64,000 bases of DNA from CAVSZB01 sp964420395 (GTDB taxonomy: Bacteria; Krumholzibacteriota; Krumholzibacteriia; LZORAL124-64-63): positions 1 to 64,000 of the forward strand of contig CAYQTJ010000004.1 in assembly GCA_964420395.1 (NCBI GenBank). Direction: 5' to 3'. Shown one piece after another: positions 16,481 through 26,114 of this stretch (position 1 is the stretch's first letter; each line of letters begins with the position of its first letter). A program made the translations under genes and the position numbers. The notes under the pieces were generated by a model. That model was not told the DNA's origin. It ran no database searches and saw nothing but the letters and a program-made list of their open reading frames with translations.

Positions 16481-17657
16481 GCGCCCCCTCGTGCTGCTGG
16501 ACGCCCTGCTGGTGCAGCCGGAGCCGACCGGCGTCGGGCGGTCGATCCTGGAACTGACCCGGGCGCTGGCGGCCCGGGACCGGGGCTTCGATTTCGGGCT
16601 GCTGACCACGCATCCGGAAGCGTTCGCGCCGCTGGAGGGGGTGCCGGGCTGGCGGGTGCTCACCTGTGCCGGCGCTCGCGGCGGCACCCTGCGCAAGGCG
16701 CTGTACACCCAGTTCGCCCTGCCGGCGCTGGCGACGCGCCTGCGGGCGGCGGTCCTGCACAGCCTGCAGTTCGTGGCGCCACTGAGGCTGCCGTGCCGGA
16801 GCGTGGTCACCGTGCACGACCTGGCCTTCCGCCGTTTCCCGGGCACGGTGGAGGTGCCGCGGCGCTGGTACTACGAGGCCCTGGTGCCGGCGACCCTGCG
16901 GCGCGCCGGCCGGGTCGTCACGAATTCGCAGGCGACCGCGGACGACGTGGCGGCGCTGTTCCCCTCCGTCAGGGGGCGCCTGCGGGTGACCCCCTTCGGC
17001 ACCCCCTCCTGGGTCTGGGAGCAGCCGGAGCGGCGGCGGGAGGGGGAGGCCGGGGGTCCGTTCCTGTTCGTGGGGACGCTCGAGCCGCGGAAGAACCTGC
17101 CGCGTATCCTGGAGGCTTTTCGCCGGTTCCGAAACCGGGCCGAGGCCGCCGGCGGGCCGCCGCCGCCCGTTCTGAGCCTGGTGGGCGGTCGCGGCTGGGG
17201 AGATTCCCCCCTGCGGGAGCCGATCCGGGCCCTCTCGGCGCGGGGGGCGCTGCGGCTCGAGGGGTACTGCCAGCCGGCTCGTTTGTGGGAACTGTACGGC
17301 GCGGCACGGGCGTTGCTATTTCCCTCCCTTCACGAGGGTTTCGGCTTCCCGATCCTGGAGGCGATGGCGGCCGGCCTGCCGGTCCTGACCGCCGACCGGG
17401 GGGCGATGCGGGAGGTGGCGGGGGACGCGGCGCTGCTCGTGGATCCCGACGACGTCGAAGCGATCGCCGACGGGCTCGCCCGGCTGGACCGGGACGCCGC
17501 GCTGCGGGCGCGATTGATCGCGCGCGGCAGGGAGCGGGCGCGGGAGTGGTCGTGGGAGCGCACGGCCGCGGCCACGGTGGCGGTTTACGCGGAGTTGGTG
17601 GCGGCGCCCGGTCCCCGCGACGAAATTGCCGTTGCCGCGCCTGAGGATAGCGTTTAG
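16473..17657 (+). CDS. Glycosyltransferase family 4 protein
   Basis: This 394-residue GT-B fold retaining glycosyltransferase has an N-terminal acceptor domain ('LVQPEPTGVGRSILELTRAL', 'SVVTVHDLAF') and a C-terminal donor domain with 'FVGTLEPRKNLPRILEAF' and 'SLHEGFGFPILEAMAAGLPV', the EX7E signature of the family. It probably adds a hexose or mannose to a lipid-linked glycan at the inner face of the membrane. The start lies 8 bases inside the ligase-like gene. The downstream WecA-like gene begins 51 bases after its stop. Confidence 0.92.
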   Translation: MAERPLVLLDALLVQPEPTGVGRSILELTRALAARDRGFDFGLLTTHPEAFAPLEGVPGWRVLTCAGARGGTLRKALYTQFALPALATRLRAAVLHSLQFVAPLRLPCRSVVTVHDLAFRRFPGTVEVPRRWYYEALVPATLRRAGRVVTNSQATADDVAALFPSVRGRLRVTPFGTPSWVWEQPERRREGEAGGPFLFVGTLEPRKNLPRILEAFRRFRNRAEAAGGPPPPVLSLVGGRGWGDSPLREPIRALSARGALRLEGYCQPARLWELYGAARALLFPSLHEGFGFPILEAMAAGLPVLTADRGAMREVAGDAALLVDPDDVEAIADGLARLDRDAALRARLIARGRERAREWSWERTAAATVAVYAELVAAPGPRDEIAVAAPEDSV

Positions 17658-17708
17658 CCTGCCGTAGCGACCAGCCGGCGATCGAGCCGCCAGGACAAGG
17701 AGCGCCGC

Positions 17709-19010
17709 GTGGATAGGGAGATCGTCGCGCTGTTGTGCGGACTGCTGGCGTTCAGCATGTCGTGGCTGGTGCAGCCGCACTTCCGCAACCTCGGCTTCCT
17801 CACCAAGATCGTGGACCATCCCGGCTACCGTCGCTCCCATCTGGAGCCGGTTCCGCGCACCGGCGGCATGGCCATATTCATCTCCTTCTTCTTCACCCTC
17901 TACATCCAGGAGCGCCTCAGCCTCACGGATGCCATGCCGTGGTCGTGGCTCGGCATCCTGATCGGGGCCGGCCTGGCGATCCTGGCGCTGGGAGTGGGCG
18001 ACGATCGCTTCGGGATCCACGCGGAGAAGAAGCTCTACGGGCAGCTGCTCGTGATCGTGGGGCTGATGCTGTTCGGGCAGCGGCTCGAGGTGGTGAACCT
18101 GCCGCCGTTCGGCGAGGTGAACCTCGGCGGCTGGGCCTGGCCGGTCACCATGCTCTGGTACCTCGGCTTCATCAATTCGATGAACCTGATCGACGGGCTC
18201 GACGGACTGGCGAGCGGCATCAGCGTGCTGGTCCTGCTCTCGCTCGGCGCGATCTCCCTGGCGGTGGGCGAATTCGTGCCGCTGGTGTGCGCGGCCACGC
18301 TGTGCGGGGCGACCGTGGCCTTCTTCTACTGGAACATCAGCCGGCGCAAGATCTTCCTCGGCGACTCCGGCAGCATGTGGATGGGGCTCGTGCTCGGCAC
18401 GCTGCTGCTCGACCTGGGGCGCCGGACGAGCGTGGCGCTGCCGGTCCTGCTGGCGCCGATGGTGGTGCCGATCTGGGACACAGGAACCACGATCATCCGC
18501 CGCTGGCGCAAGCGGGCGTCGATCTTCCAGGCCGACGATTATCACCTGCACCACCGCCTGGTGCGGGTCGGCTTCTCGCCCCGCGCCGCGGTGGCGTTCC
18601 TGCTGCTGATCACCGCCGGCACCGTCCTGTTCGCGATGTCCGATTTTCTGGGCGCGCCGTGGATCGGGATGCCGGCGCTCGGTTGCTGGCTGCTCTCCCT
18701 GCACCTCGAAGCGACGCAGCACCGGCGCAACCGCGCGCTCGGCTTCGACTCGTTCACCGAAATCCTCTACATCCTCGGCTTCGACGACCGGCTCGAACTG
18801 CGCCTCGGGGCGCGGGGACGCAGGGTGGCGGAGATCGTCGACCTCCAGGCCGAGCGGCAGCGCGTGGAACGCACGCTCGCGGCGGCCGTCGGCGGCAGCG
18901 CGCCGGAGCGACTGGCGTCGCCCGCGCCGCGCCGACGCTCGACCAAGGCCGGCGCGGTGGAGGAAGCGGGCGAGGATGTCGTTCTCCCCACTACCCGCGA
19001 TCTTTCTTGA
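17709..19010 (+). CDS. Undecaprenyl-phosphate sugar-1-phosphate transferase (WecA/TagO/MraY family)
   Basis: This polyprenyl-phosphate GlcNAc/HexNAc-1-phosphate transferase has about ten membrane helices and initiates lipid-linked glycan synthesis. Catalytic and family motifs are 'GVGDDRFGIHAEKKLYGQ', 'NSMNLIDGLDGLASG', 'FLGDSGSMWMG' and 'HHRLVRVGFS' (the HHxL-type UDP-sugar motif of WecA rather than MraY). Total length is 433 residues, about 80 more than most homologues because of a charged C-terminal cytoplasmic tail (residues about 345-433). AAGGAG precedes the GTG start. Its end overlaps the methyltransferase gene by 35 bases. Confidence 0.92.
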   Translation: MDREIVALLCGLLAFSMSWLVQPHFRNLGFLTKIVDHPGYRRSHLEPVPRTGGMAIFISFFFTLYIQERLSLTDAMPWSWLGILIGAGLAILALGVGDDRFGIHAEKKLYGQLLVIVGLMLFGQRLEVVNLPPFGEVNLGGWAWPVTMLWYLGFINSMNLIDGLDGLASGISVLVLLSLGAISLAVGEFVPLVCAATLCGATVAFFYWNISRRKIFLGDSGSMWMGLVLGTLLLDLGRRTSVALPVLLAPMVVPIWDTGTTIIRRWRKRASIFQADDYHLHHRLVRVGFSPRAAVAFLLLITAGTVLFAMSDFLGAPWIGMPALGCWLLSLHLEATQHRRNRALGFDSFTEILYILGFDDRLELRLGARGRRVAEIVDLQAERQRVERTLAAAVGGSAPERLASPAPRRRSTKAGAVEEAGEDVVLPTTRDLS

Positions 19011-19644
19011 CGACCTGGCGCGGAGCGCCGGCCGACCCGCCCTCGAGGTGGGGTGCGGCGACGGACGCTTCAGCGCCGTGCTCGCGGCCCACGGGGCGCG
19101 CCCGTGGCGGCTCGACCGTCTGCCGCCGCGCCGGGGCACGGTGGCCGACGCCGTGGCCGACGCGCGCGCGCTGCCGCTGGCGGACGGGAGCCTGGGGCTG
19201 CTGGTCGCCGCCAACCTGCTGCGGCACCTCTGGTCGCCCCGCGGCCCGGAGGCGGTGCCCGAGGATTGGCTCCGCTGCATCGCCCCCGACGGCCGGCTCT
19301 GGATCTTCGAGGACGAGCCGGTGTCGCGGCCGCCGGCCGCGCGGCACTACCGGGACGCGATGACCCTGCTGGCGAGGCTCGACCCGGGAGGGCGCCGGCC
19401 GCTGCTGCCGCTCGGCCGGTTCCTGGCGCGGCTGGACGCGGCGGGACGAAGGGACGGCTGGAGGCACGGCATGGCGGTCAACGCCACGCCCGCGGCGGCG
19501 CCCGGAGCGCTGGCGGAGCTGCTCGCCGGGCAGGGGGGTGGGCCCGAGGCGCCCGGCGTCCGGCTGGCGGCCGCCATCCGGCGCGAAGGCCTCAGCTACG
19601 GGCCGTACTGGTGGGCGCGCTGGAGCCGGGAGGAGTCGGCGTGA
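18976..19644 (+). CDS. SAM-dependent methyltransferase-like protein
   Basis: This 222-residue class I methyltransferase-like protein has the SAM-binding loop 'ALEVGCGDGRFSAVLAAHG' near residues 21-40, an acidic 'ADARALPLADGSLGLLVAANLLRHLW' segment, and 'IAPDGRLWIFEDEP' after motif III. It overlaps the WecA-like gene by 35 bases and is coupled to the next gene by GTGA. The setting suggests a methyl group on a glycan or lipid carrier, but the acceptor is unknown. The C-terminal half is poorly conserved to memory. Confidence 0.8.
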   Translation: MSFSPLPAIFLDDLARSAGRPALEVGCGDGRFSAVLAAHGARPWRLDRLPPRRGTVADAVADARALPLADGSLGLLVAANLLRHLWSPRGPEAVPEDWLRCIAPDGRLWIFEDEPVSRPPAARHYRDAMTLLARLDPGGRRPLLPLGRFLARLDAAGRRDGWRHGMAVNATPAAAPGALAELLAGQGGGPEAPGVRLAAAIRREGLSYGPYWWARWSREESA

Positions 19645-20975
19645 ACGGCTGGCGACGTCGGGGGGCGGGACTGGCGGCCGGGGGGGCGGCGCTGCTGCTG
19701 GGCGTGGCCGGCCTGCTGCTGGACGGCCCCCGGGGCCTGGTGGACTGGCGCGCCGCGCGCGTGGTGGTCCTCGAGAGCGACGACTGGGGCCTGAGCGGCT
19801 TCTTCCCGGAGAGCGCGCCGGCCGCCCCGGCGCGGGCCCTGCTCGGCGGGGGCTTCCCGGCCCCCTATTGGGACTCGACGCTCGAGGACAGCCTCGATGT
19901 GGCGTCCCTGGCCGCGCTCCTGGCGAGGCACGTCGGGCGGGACGGCCTGCCGCCGGTCCTGCAGGCGAACATGATCGTCTCCGCCCTGGAGCCTGAGCGG
20001 GCGGAGGGGGACGCCGCCGCGCCGCTCGCCTGGCGGCGGATCGACCTGCCCGACCTGCCGCGCGGCTACCCGCGCCCCGGCCTGGCCGCGGCGGTGGACG
20101 CGGCGATCGCCGCGGGGGTCTGGCGGCCCGAGTTCCACGGCGCCTTCCACTACGATCCCGCCCGCCGCCGCGCGGCGCTGGAGTCGCGTCCCGATCTGCG
20201 CCCGTTGCTCGAGGAGACGGTGCTGTTTCCCGGCAGCGACACGGCGTGGGAATTGGGGGCCTGGCGGGCCACCGGGGAGTTGCGGGCGGAACTGGCCGCG
20301 GCCGTGGCGGTCTTCACGGCCCGCTTCGGCCACCGCCCGGTGTCGATCTGCGCGCCCGACTACGTCTGGGATCCCCGTTGCGAGGGGCTGTGGGCGGAGC
20401 AGGGGCTGACGGTGATCCAGGCCAAGCGCGAGCAGCGCGACTCCCGCCGGCCGGGGGGCGGGCCGGCGGCGCGGTTGCGCAAGGTGCTCGGGCGTGCCTG
20501 GGATCGCTGGCGCCACCCGGAGCGGCTCTACCTCGACCGCAATTGCCGGTTCGAGCCGGCGCAGGCGGCCGACAGCGCGGCCGCCGTGGCGGGCTGTGTC
20601 GCCGCGGTCCGGCGGGCCTGGGCTCGCGGCGAGCCGGCCGTCATCGAGACCCACCGCGTGAACTTCGTCAGCCTCGCCCCCGGGGCCGCCGCGCGGGGGC
20701 GGCGCCAACTCGACCTCCTGCTGGCTGCCCTGGCGGCCGAGCCGGGGGGAGGGCCCCTCTATCTGACCGATGCCGAACTGGCCCAATTGGCGCGGGGAGG
20801 CACCTGCCTGGCGTGGCGCGGCGACCGCGTCGTGCTCCGCAACCTGACCCGCGGGACCCGCGTGGCGACGATTCCCGGCCCGGCGGGCGGGGCGGACTCG
20901 CTGCTGGCGATCGCCCCCGGGACCACGCTCGTCCGGCGGGCCGCGGGGGGCCATTTGCGGGCGCCCCGACGGTGA
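19641..20975 (+). CDS. Polysaccharide deacetylase-fold protein, membrane anchored
   Basis: This 444-residue protein has one N-terminal hydrophobic helix (residues about 8-27), so it is probably anchored and facing the periplasm. Landmarks are like those of NodB-type deacetylases: an acidic pair D47-D48 in 'VVVLESDDWGL', an H166-x3-H170 pair in 'EFHGAFHYDP', 'ICAPDYVWDP', and a late 'VIETHRVNFV'. This would give a D-H-H metal site, so N- or O-deacetylation of the polysaccharide made by the upstream genes is a reasonable inference. The GTG start overlaps the methyltransferase stop. A beta-rich tail of about 70 residues follows the catalytic region. Confidence 0.7.
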   Translation: MNGWRRRGAGLAAGGAALLLGVAGLLLDGPRGLVDWRAARVVVLESDDWGLSGFFPESAPAAPARALLGGGFPAPYWDSTLEDSLDVASLAALLARHVGRDGLPPVLQANMIVSALEPERAEGDAAAPLAWRRIDLPDLPRGYPRPGLAAAVDAAIAAGVWRPEFHGAFHYDPARRRAALESRPDLRPLLEETVLFPGSDTAWELGAWRATGELRAELAAAVAVFTARFGHRPVSICAPDYVWDPRCEGLWAEQGLTVIQAKREQRDSRRPGGGPAARLRKVLGRAWDRWRHPERLYLDRNCRFEPAQAADSAAAVAGCVAAVRRAWARGEPAVIETHRVNFVSLAPGAAARGRRQLDLLLAALAAEPGGGPLYLTDAELAQLARGGTCLAWRGDRVVLRNLTRGTRVATIPGPAGGADSLLAIAPGTTLVRRAAGGHLRAPRR

Positions 20976-20979
20976 GGAA

Positions 20980-21009
20980 TTGACCCGCCGTCCCTGCTTG
21001 TGATATCCT
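20980..21009 (+). promoter_or_regulatory. Candidate promoter for the first C25 gene
   Basis: TTGACC (20980-20985), an 18-base spacer and TATCCT (21004-21009), preceded by an extended -10 TGn. A transcript from here would have a leader of about 240 bases (to 21258). That leader contains GC-rich inverted repeats but no riboswitch class that I recognise, and no gene. Confidence 0.45.
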
Positions 21010-21258
21010 AATAACCAGATCCGGATTCTGGGGAATCTCACCCGCTTTCCTCGGGACCCGGGCCTGCGCCAGTCAAGACAGCGGGCGCGCCGGGCGCGCC
21101 GATGAGACAGCAACCAGCGCTGGACCGGCGGGCTGGTGCCCCGGCCCATTCGCCATCCCGATCGCGCGGCATGCAGGATCCACGTCGTCTCCGGCCGGGC
21201 CGGAGGCAGCTCCCCTGCCGTAGCCCTATCGCCCACCCCCGTCGTTCGGAGGCCGCGG

Positions 21259-24200
21259 ATGAGATTGCGCCCCGCTCTCCTGGCCCTGTTCCTCTGGGTG
21301 ATGCCGGCCCTCACCATCACGCTCTGTTCGAGCCCGCGGGAGGCGTGCGGCGCCGTCTCCGGTAGCGGCGCTCAGCTGCGCCAGGAGGTCACGTTCCCCC
21401 TTTCCCGCTCCGGATGGCCGGTGGCGGGGGAGGTCGGCGCCGCGCTGCTCACCGACGAACCGGGCGATCCGCGGGTGCCTTACCACGACGTCGTGCTGCT
21501 GCTCCCGCCGGGGCGGCGGGTCGCGGAGGCACGCTTCGCTCCTCGCGATCCGAGCGAGCGGGAACTGCCGGCGGCGGTGGTCACCGCGGCCCCGGCGCGG
21601 GTTTCCGCCGGGGGCGAGGTGGCCTGGGACCGGCTGCCGGCCGACGGGCCGGCGTATCCGCCGGCCTGGGGGGAACTGCTGGGCGAGACGGTCTGGCACG
21701 GCTACCGCCTGGCCCACGTACGGCTCTACCCCTGGCAACTGACGCGGGGGGGCACGGGGACGTGGGACGGCGCACGCGCCGCAGCGGGGATGACGATCGA
21801 ACTGGCGCTGGCTCCCGTGGCGGACGGCGGCGGTCGCCGGCGCCCGGCGCCGGAGCCGGACGCCGCGCTCAGGGCGCGGCTGCGGGGGCTGGTGGCGAAT
21901 CCGGACGCCGTCGCCGCCTACCCGCTGCCGGGCGTGGCGGCGGCGCGGGATGGCGCCGGCTTCTCGCCGACCTGGGCGCCGAGCCTGCTGGGCGACGATG
22001 TGGCCTACGTGATCATCACGAGCGCCGCGCTCGCGGCGGAGTTCCAGCGCCTGGCCGATTACAAGACCGCGCGGGGCGTCCCGACGGTCGTGCGCACGAT
22101 CGAGGCGATCGTCGCCGCGGCGCCGGCCGGGATCGATCTGCCGGCGCAGATCCGCGCCTATTGCGCCGAGGCATACCGCGACTGGGGGACGACGGCTGTC
22201 CTGCTGGGCGGCGACACGCAGATCGTGCCGACGCGACGGATCCTCAACACGCTATATCCCGCGGGCGAGGGGACCGAGATGCCCGTGGACCTCTACTTCG
22301 CCTGCCTGGACGGGGACTGGAACGCCGACCACGACGAGAAGCTCGGCGAAGCCTACATGAATCCCTACGATTCGGGTGACTGGGCCGATCTGGCGGCCGA
22401 ACTGGCGGTCGGGCGGGCGCCGGTCGCCACGGCGGCGGAGGCCGCCGTGTTCGTGGACAAGGTCATGGCCTACGAGGGGGGAACCGTCGCCGCGCCGGCT
22501 GGCCGCGCCCTCTTCCTGAGCGAAGTGCTCTTCCCGAGCGCCTGGACCGTCGGCACCCCCATCACCGACGACGGCGCGACGTACAGCGAGGCGATCATCA
22601 ACGAAGTCATGGCGGAGTCGCCCATGCCCCCGGCGGCGACGCGGATGTACGAGGCGACCGCGCTCTGGCCCGGCTCGGTCCCCGAGCGGCGCCTCGCGGT
22701 GATCGACTCGCTCAACACCGGGCACTTCGGGCTGGTCAACCACATCGGCCACGGTTTCTTCTACAACCTGTCCGTGGGCGATGCGACGCTCGATCTGAAG
22801 GATGCCGCCGGGGTCCACAACGACCCGAGCTACTTCATCCTGAACAGCCTCAACTGCTCCTCGTCCGCCTTCGACTACAACAGCATCCTCGAGCGGCTGG
22901 TGCTGAATCCGGGAGGCGGCGCCGTGGCCACGATCGGCTCGGCGCGCGCCGCCTTCCCGACCACCGCCAGCCAGTACCAGCGGGAGTTCTACGCCGCGCT
23001 GTTCCGCGACGGGATCCGGGAGGTGGGCGCAGCGGTGGCGGCCTGCCGCCTGCCTTTCCAGGGGCTGACCGCCGGGAACACGCCGGAGCGCTGGACGCAC
23101 ATGACCCTGACGCTGCTCGGCGATCCGACGCTGGCGGTCTGGACCGCGCCGCCGGTGCCTCTCGTGGTCAGCGCGCCGGACACCCTGCCGCTCGGCGGGC
23201 AGGAGGTCGTCGTGAAGGTGACCCGCGGCGGGCTGGCCGTGGCGGGGGCCATGGTCTGCCTGCTCAAGACGGGCGAGTGCTACGCGCGCGGCTACACCGA
23301 TGCGGGCGGGGAGGCCCGCCTGCCGGTCGTGGTGAAGTCGGCGGGGGCCGTCGCGCTGAGCGTGACGGCGGCCGACTCGCGCCCCGCGACGCGGACCCTG
23401 CCGGTGAGCGTCGCGCCGAGCCCGTACCTGAAGGTGACCTCGGTCCAGTTCCGGGATGACGGCACGCTCGGCTCGGTCGGCAACGGCGACGGCCTGCCGG
23501 ATGCCGGCGAAACGGTGGCGTTGCTGCCGACCTTCACGAACAGCGGGACGGTCCTGGCCACCGGCGCGGTCTCGATGTCGGCATGGACCCTGACCCCGGG
23601 GGCGACGCTGCTGTCGACCGCGACCGCCGTGCCGCCGCTGGCGCCCGGCGCGTCCGCGGTCGGCGGGAGCCCGCTGCTGCTGCGTCTCGAGGCCGGCGTG
23701 CCGGACGGCACCCTGTTCACGGTGCAACTGGCCGCCATCGACGGCGGGCGGGTCTACTTGGACGAGATCTCCGAGCGGGGACGCGCGCCCGACCTGCGGC
23801 CGACGATCATGACGTGGAGCGACTCGCCCGGGGGGGACGGCGACGGCGTGATCGAGCCCGACGAGGAGATCGTGCTGCGCGTGACGCTCCTGAATCCAGG
23901 CGGCGGGCGGGCCTCCGGCCTGACGGCCACCGTCGAGCCGGGAATCGGACTGACGGTGGTGGATGGCAGCGGCGCCTGGCCCGACATCGCGCCGGGGGGC
24001 GAGGCGACTCCGTCCGACGCGGTGAGCGTGCGCCCCGCCTCGCCGGTGTCGGCCGCCCGCGGCACGCTGGTCGTGCAGGACGCCTTCGGACACGAGTGGC
24101 GCCAGCGCTTCGACCTCACGCCGCCCGAACGGCCGACGGGAGTGACCGGCACCTCGCCCGCCGGCGGGGAGTGCCTCCTGCTCTGGACGCCGAACCCGGA

Positions 24201-26067
24201 GGCGGACCTCTACGGGTATCACGTCTACCGGTCGCTGCAGCCGAATTACGGCTACGTGCGGCTCACCGCGGAACCGGTCACGGGCGGGAGCTTCTACCGC
24301 GACACCGGACTCGCCGCGCTCACCCGGTACTACTATCAGATCGCCGCCGCCGACTCGTCGCGGCTGCTGAGCCGCGTCACCTCGACGCTCGGCGTCAGCA
24401 CGGTGCCGTCGGAGCAGACCGGCTTCCCGATCGAGCTGCCCGCGGAGACGTCGAGCCATCCGGTCGTCGGAGACGTCAACGGCGACGGCCGGCTCGACGT
24501 GGTGCTGCCGGCCAATTACATCTACGTGTGGGACGCGGATGGGGTGGAACTGCGGAACGGCGACGGCGACAGCCAGACGCTCGGCCCCTTCAACTCCACG
24601 GCCGCCGACTGGGCGCCGGCCGGTGCCACGCTGGCCAACCTGACCAGCCGTCCGGGGCTGGAGATCATCGCCTCGAATCGCACCGCGCGGCAGATCTTCG
24701 TCTACCAGGGGGACGGCACGGTGGCCGCGGGCTGGCCGCGCACGATGAGCGACTGGAACTGGGCGACGCCGGTGGCGGGGGATCTCGACGGGGACGGCGA
24801 CCTGGAGGTCATCGCGAACACCGTCACGGGGACGCTCTACGTCTGGCACCACGACGGCACGGACTTCTTCGACGGCGACGCCAACCCCGCCACGGTCGGG
24901 GTGTTCCAGGTGCGCGTCAACGAGTGGTACAGCTTCTGCTCGCCGGCGCTCGCCGACCTCGACCAGGACGGGAAGCTGGAGATCATCCTCGGCACCCGCT
25001 ACAGCGGCACGACGCCGGACGTGCTGATGGCGCTGCGCAACGACGGCACGAACCTGCCCGGCTTCCCGGTCAGCTTCGGCCTCTACGGCGAGACGCTCTG
25101 CAGCCCGGCCGTGGGCGATCTCGACCTGGACGGGCGGCTGGAGATCGTGGTGGTCACCGAGAACGATCGCCTGCAGGTCATCCGGCACACCGGGCTGTCG
25201 ATGGCGCCGTTCCCGATCCTCTTCGTCTCCAACAACAACCCCGACGGGCTGAGCACCCCGTCGCCGGCGCTCGCCGACCTCGACGGCGACGGCTATCCGG
25301 AGATCGTGGCGGTGTCGGTCACCGACGCGCTGACCGCCGCGGTGCACGCGGTCAGGCGGACCGGCGTCAACCTGTCCGGCTGGCCGCGGGCGGTGGGGGG
25401 GAATTCGGAATCGTCGCCGGTGGTGGCGGACATCAGCGGCGACGGGCATCCGGACGTCCTGTTCGGCATCGGCGGCGGGGCCGACAGCAGCCCCAACGCG
25501 CTCTACGCGTGGCGCCACGACGGCGGCGTGGTGCCGGGATTCCCGCTGCAGCTCAGCGGGCCGATCCGCCCGACCCCCTGCCTGACGGACCTGAACCAGG
25601 ACGGGGACATCGACCTCGTCTACGGCGGCTGGGACCTGCAGATGCACGTCTGGGACCTGCCGGCGGCCTGGAATCCCGACCTGGCGTTCTGGCCCACCTT
25701 CAAGGGCAATCCGCTGCGCAGCGGCCTGGCCGGCCAGCTGTGGATCACCGCCGTGCCCGGGGGGGAGGACGGCGCCCCGCCGGCGGCGGTCGCGCTCGAG
25801 GGGAATCGGCCCAACCCGTTCAATCCGCGCACGCGGATCACCTTCGCCCTGCCCGGCCCCGGCGCGGTCCGGGCCCGGCTGACCATCTACGACCTGCGGG
25901 GGCGGCGCGTGGCGCAGCTGGTGGACGGCTCCCTGCGGCCCGGGCGCCACACCGTCGACTGGTACGGGCGCGACGACGGGGGCGGGGCGGTCGCCAGCGG
26001 GGTCTATCTCTGCCGGCTGACGGCCGGCGGGGTGGTGACGGAGCGCAAGATGACCCTGGTGCGGTGA
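21259..26067 (+). CDS. Secreted gingipain-like (C25) protease with FN3, FG-GAP and C-terminal sorting domain
   Basis: This 1602-residue exported protein starts with a signal-like helix (residues 1-30). A C25-type cysteine peptidase domain spans roughly 240-640: 'YVIITSAALAAEFQRLADYK', 'VLLGGDTQIVPTR', H498 in 'IGHGFF' and C533 in 'LNCSSSAFD' as the likely His-Cys pair. Ig-like beta domains follow to about 950, an FN3 domain at about 956-1045, then FG-GAP/VCBS-like repeats ('GDVNGDGRLDVV', 'ADLDGDGYPEIV') to about 1510. The last 90 residues are a FlgD/Por-type sorting domain with 'NRPNPFNP' and 'YDLRGRRV'. CGGAGG precedes the chosen ATG. Targets of the protease are unknown. Confidence 0.88.
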   Translation: MRLRPALLALFLWVMPALTITLCSSPREACGAVSGSGAQLRQEVTFPLSRSGWPVAGEVGAALLTDEPGDPRVPYHDVVLLLPPGRRVAEARFAPRDPSERELPAAVVTAAPARVSAGGEVAWDRLPADGPAYPPAWGELLGETVWHGYRLAHVRLYPWQLTRGGTGTWDGARAAAGMTIELALAPVADGGGRRRPAPEPDAALRARLRGLVANPDAVAAYPLPGVAAARDGAGFSPTWAPSLLGDDVAYVIITSAALAAEFQRLADYKTARGVPTVVRTIEAIVAAAPAGIDLPAQIRAYCAEAYRDWGTTAVLLGGDTQIVPTRRILNTLYPAGEGTEMPVDLYFACLDGDWNADHDEKLGEAYMNPYDSGDWADLAAELAVGRAPVATAAEAAVFVDKVMAYEGGTVAAPAGRALFLSEVLFPSAWTVGTPITDDGATYSEAIINEVMAESPMPPAATRMYEATALWPGSVPERRLAVIDSLNTGHFGLVNHIGHGFFYNLSVGDATLDLKDAAGVHNDPSYFILNSLNCSSSAFDYNSILERLVLNPGGGAVATIGSARAAFPTTASQYQREFYAALFRDGIREVGAAVAACRLPFQGLTAGNTPERWTHMTLTLLGDPTLAVWTAPPVPLVVSAPDTLPLGGQEVVVKVTRGGLAVAGAMVCLLKTGECYARGYTDAGGEARLPVVVKSAGAVALSVTAADSRPATRTLPVSVAPSPYLKVTSVQFRDDGTLGSVGNGDGLPDAGETVALLPTFTNSGTVLATGAVSMSAWTLTPGATLLSTATAVPPLAPGASAVGGSPLLLRLEAGVPDGTLFTVQLAAIDGGRVYLDEISERGRAPDLRPTIMTWSDSPGGDGDGVIEPDEEIVLRVTLLNPGGGRASGLTATVEPGIGLTVVDGSGAWPDIAPGGEATPSDAVSVRPASPVSAARGTLVVQDAFGHEWRQRFDLTPPERPTGVTGTSPAGGECLLLWTPNPEADLYGYHVYRSLQPNYGYVRLTAEPVTGGSFYRDTGLAALTRYYYQIAAADSSRLLSRVTSTLGVSTVPSEQTGFPIELPAETSSHPVVGDVNGDGRLDVVLPANYIYVWDADGVELRNGDGDSQTLGPFNSTAADWAPAGATLANLTSRPGLEIIASNRTARQIFVYQGDGTVAAGWPRTMSDWNWATPVAGDLDGDGDLEVIANTVTGTLYVWHHDGTDFFDGDANPATVGVFQVRVNEWYSFCSPALADLDQDGKLEIILGTRYSGTTPDVLMALRNDGTNLPGFPVSFGLYGETLCSPAVGDLDLDGRLEIVVVTENDRLQVIRHTGLSMAPFPILFVSNNNPDGLSTPSPALADLDGDGYPEIVAVSVTDALTAAVHAVRRTGVNLSGWPRAVGGNSESSPVVADISGDGHPDVLFGIGGGADSSPNALYAWRHDGGVVPGFPLQLSGPIRPTPCLTDLNQDGDIDLVYGGWDLQMHVWDLPAAWNPDLAFWPTFKGNPLRSGLAGQLWITAVPGGEDGAPPAAVALEGNRPNPFNPRTRITFALPGPGAVRARLTIYDLRGRRVAQLVDGSLRPGRHTVDWYGRDDGGGAVASGVYLCRLTAGGVVTERKMTLVR

Positions 26068-26073
26068 GGGAAC

Positions 26074-26098
26074 GGGGCGCGGCCATTGACCGCGCCCC
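26074..26098 (+). terminator. Terminator hairpin after the first C25 gene
   Basis: GGGGCGCG (26074-26081) and CGCGCCCC (26091-26098) form a perfect 8-bp stem with a 9-base loop, followed by GCTTCTCT. The loop and right arm contain the -35 box of the next promoter. Confidence 0.6.
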
Positions 26099-26114
26099 GC
26101 TTCTCTGGTAAAAT
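26086..26114 (+). promoter_or_regulatory. Strong candidate promoter for the second C25 gene
   Basis: TTGACC (26086-26091), a 17-base spacer and TAAAAT (26109-26114), with an extended -10 TG one base upstream. This is among the best sigma-70 matches in the window. It predicts a leader of nearly 240 bases before the ATG at 26359; no gene or recognised riboswitch lies in it. The 291-base gap between the two C25 genes holds only these elements. Confidence 0.65.

Noticed and set aside
21010..21258. c-di-GMP or cobalamin riboswitch in the leader of the first C25 gene
   Set aside because: Inverted repeats are present, but the conserved core sequences of these classes were not found.
23583..26111. 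Long same-strand open frame inside the first C25 gene
   Set aside because: Arg/Gly/Ala-rich out-of-frame translation with no motifs; a shadow of the real gene.
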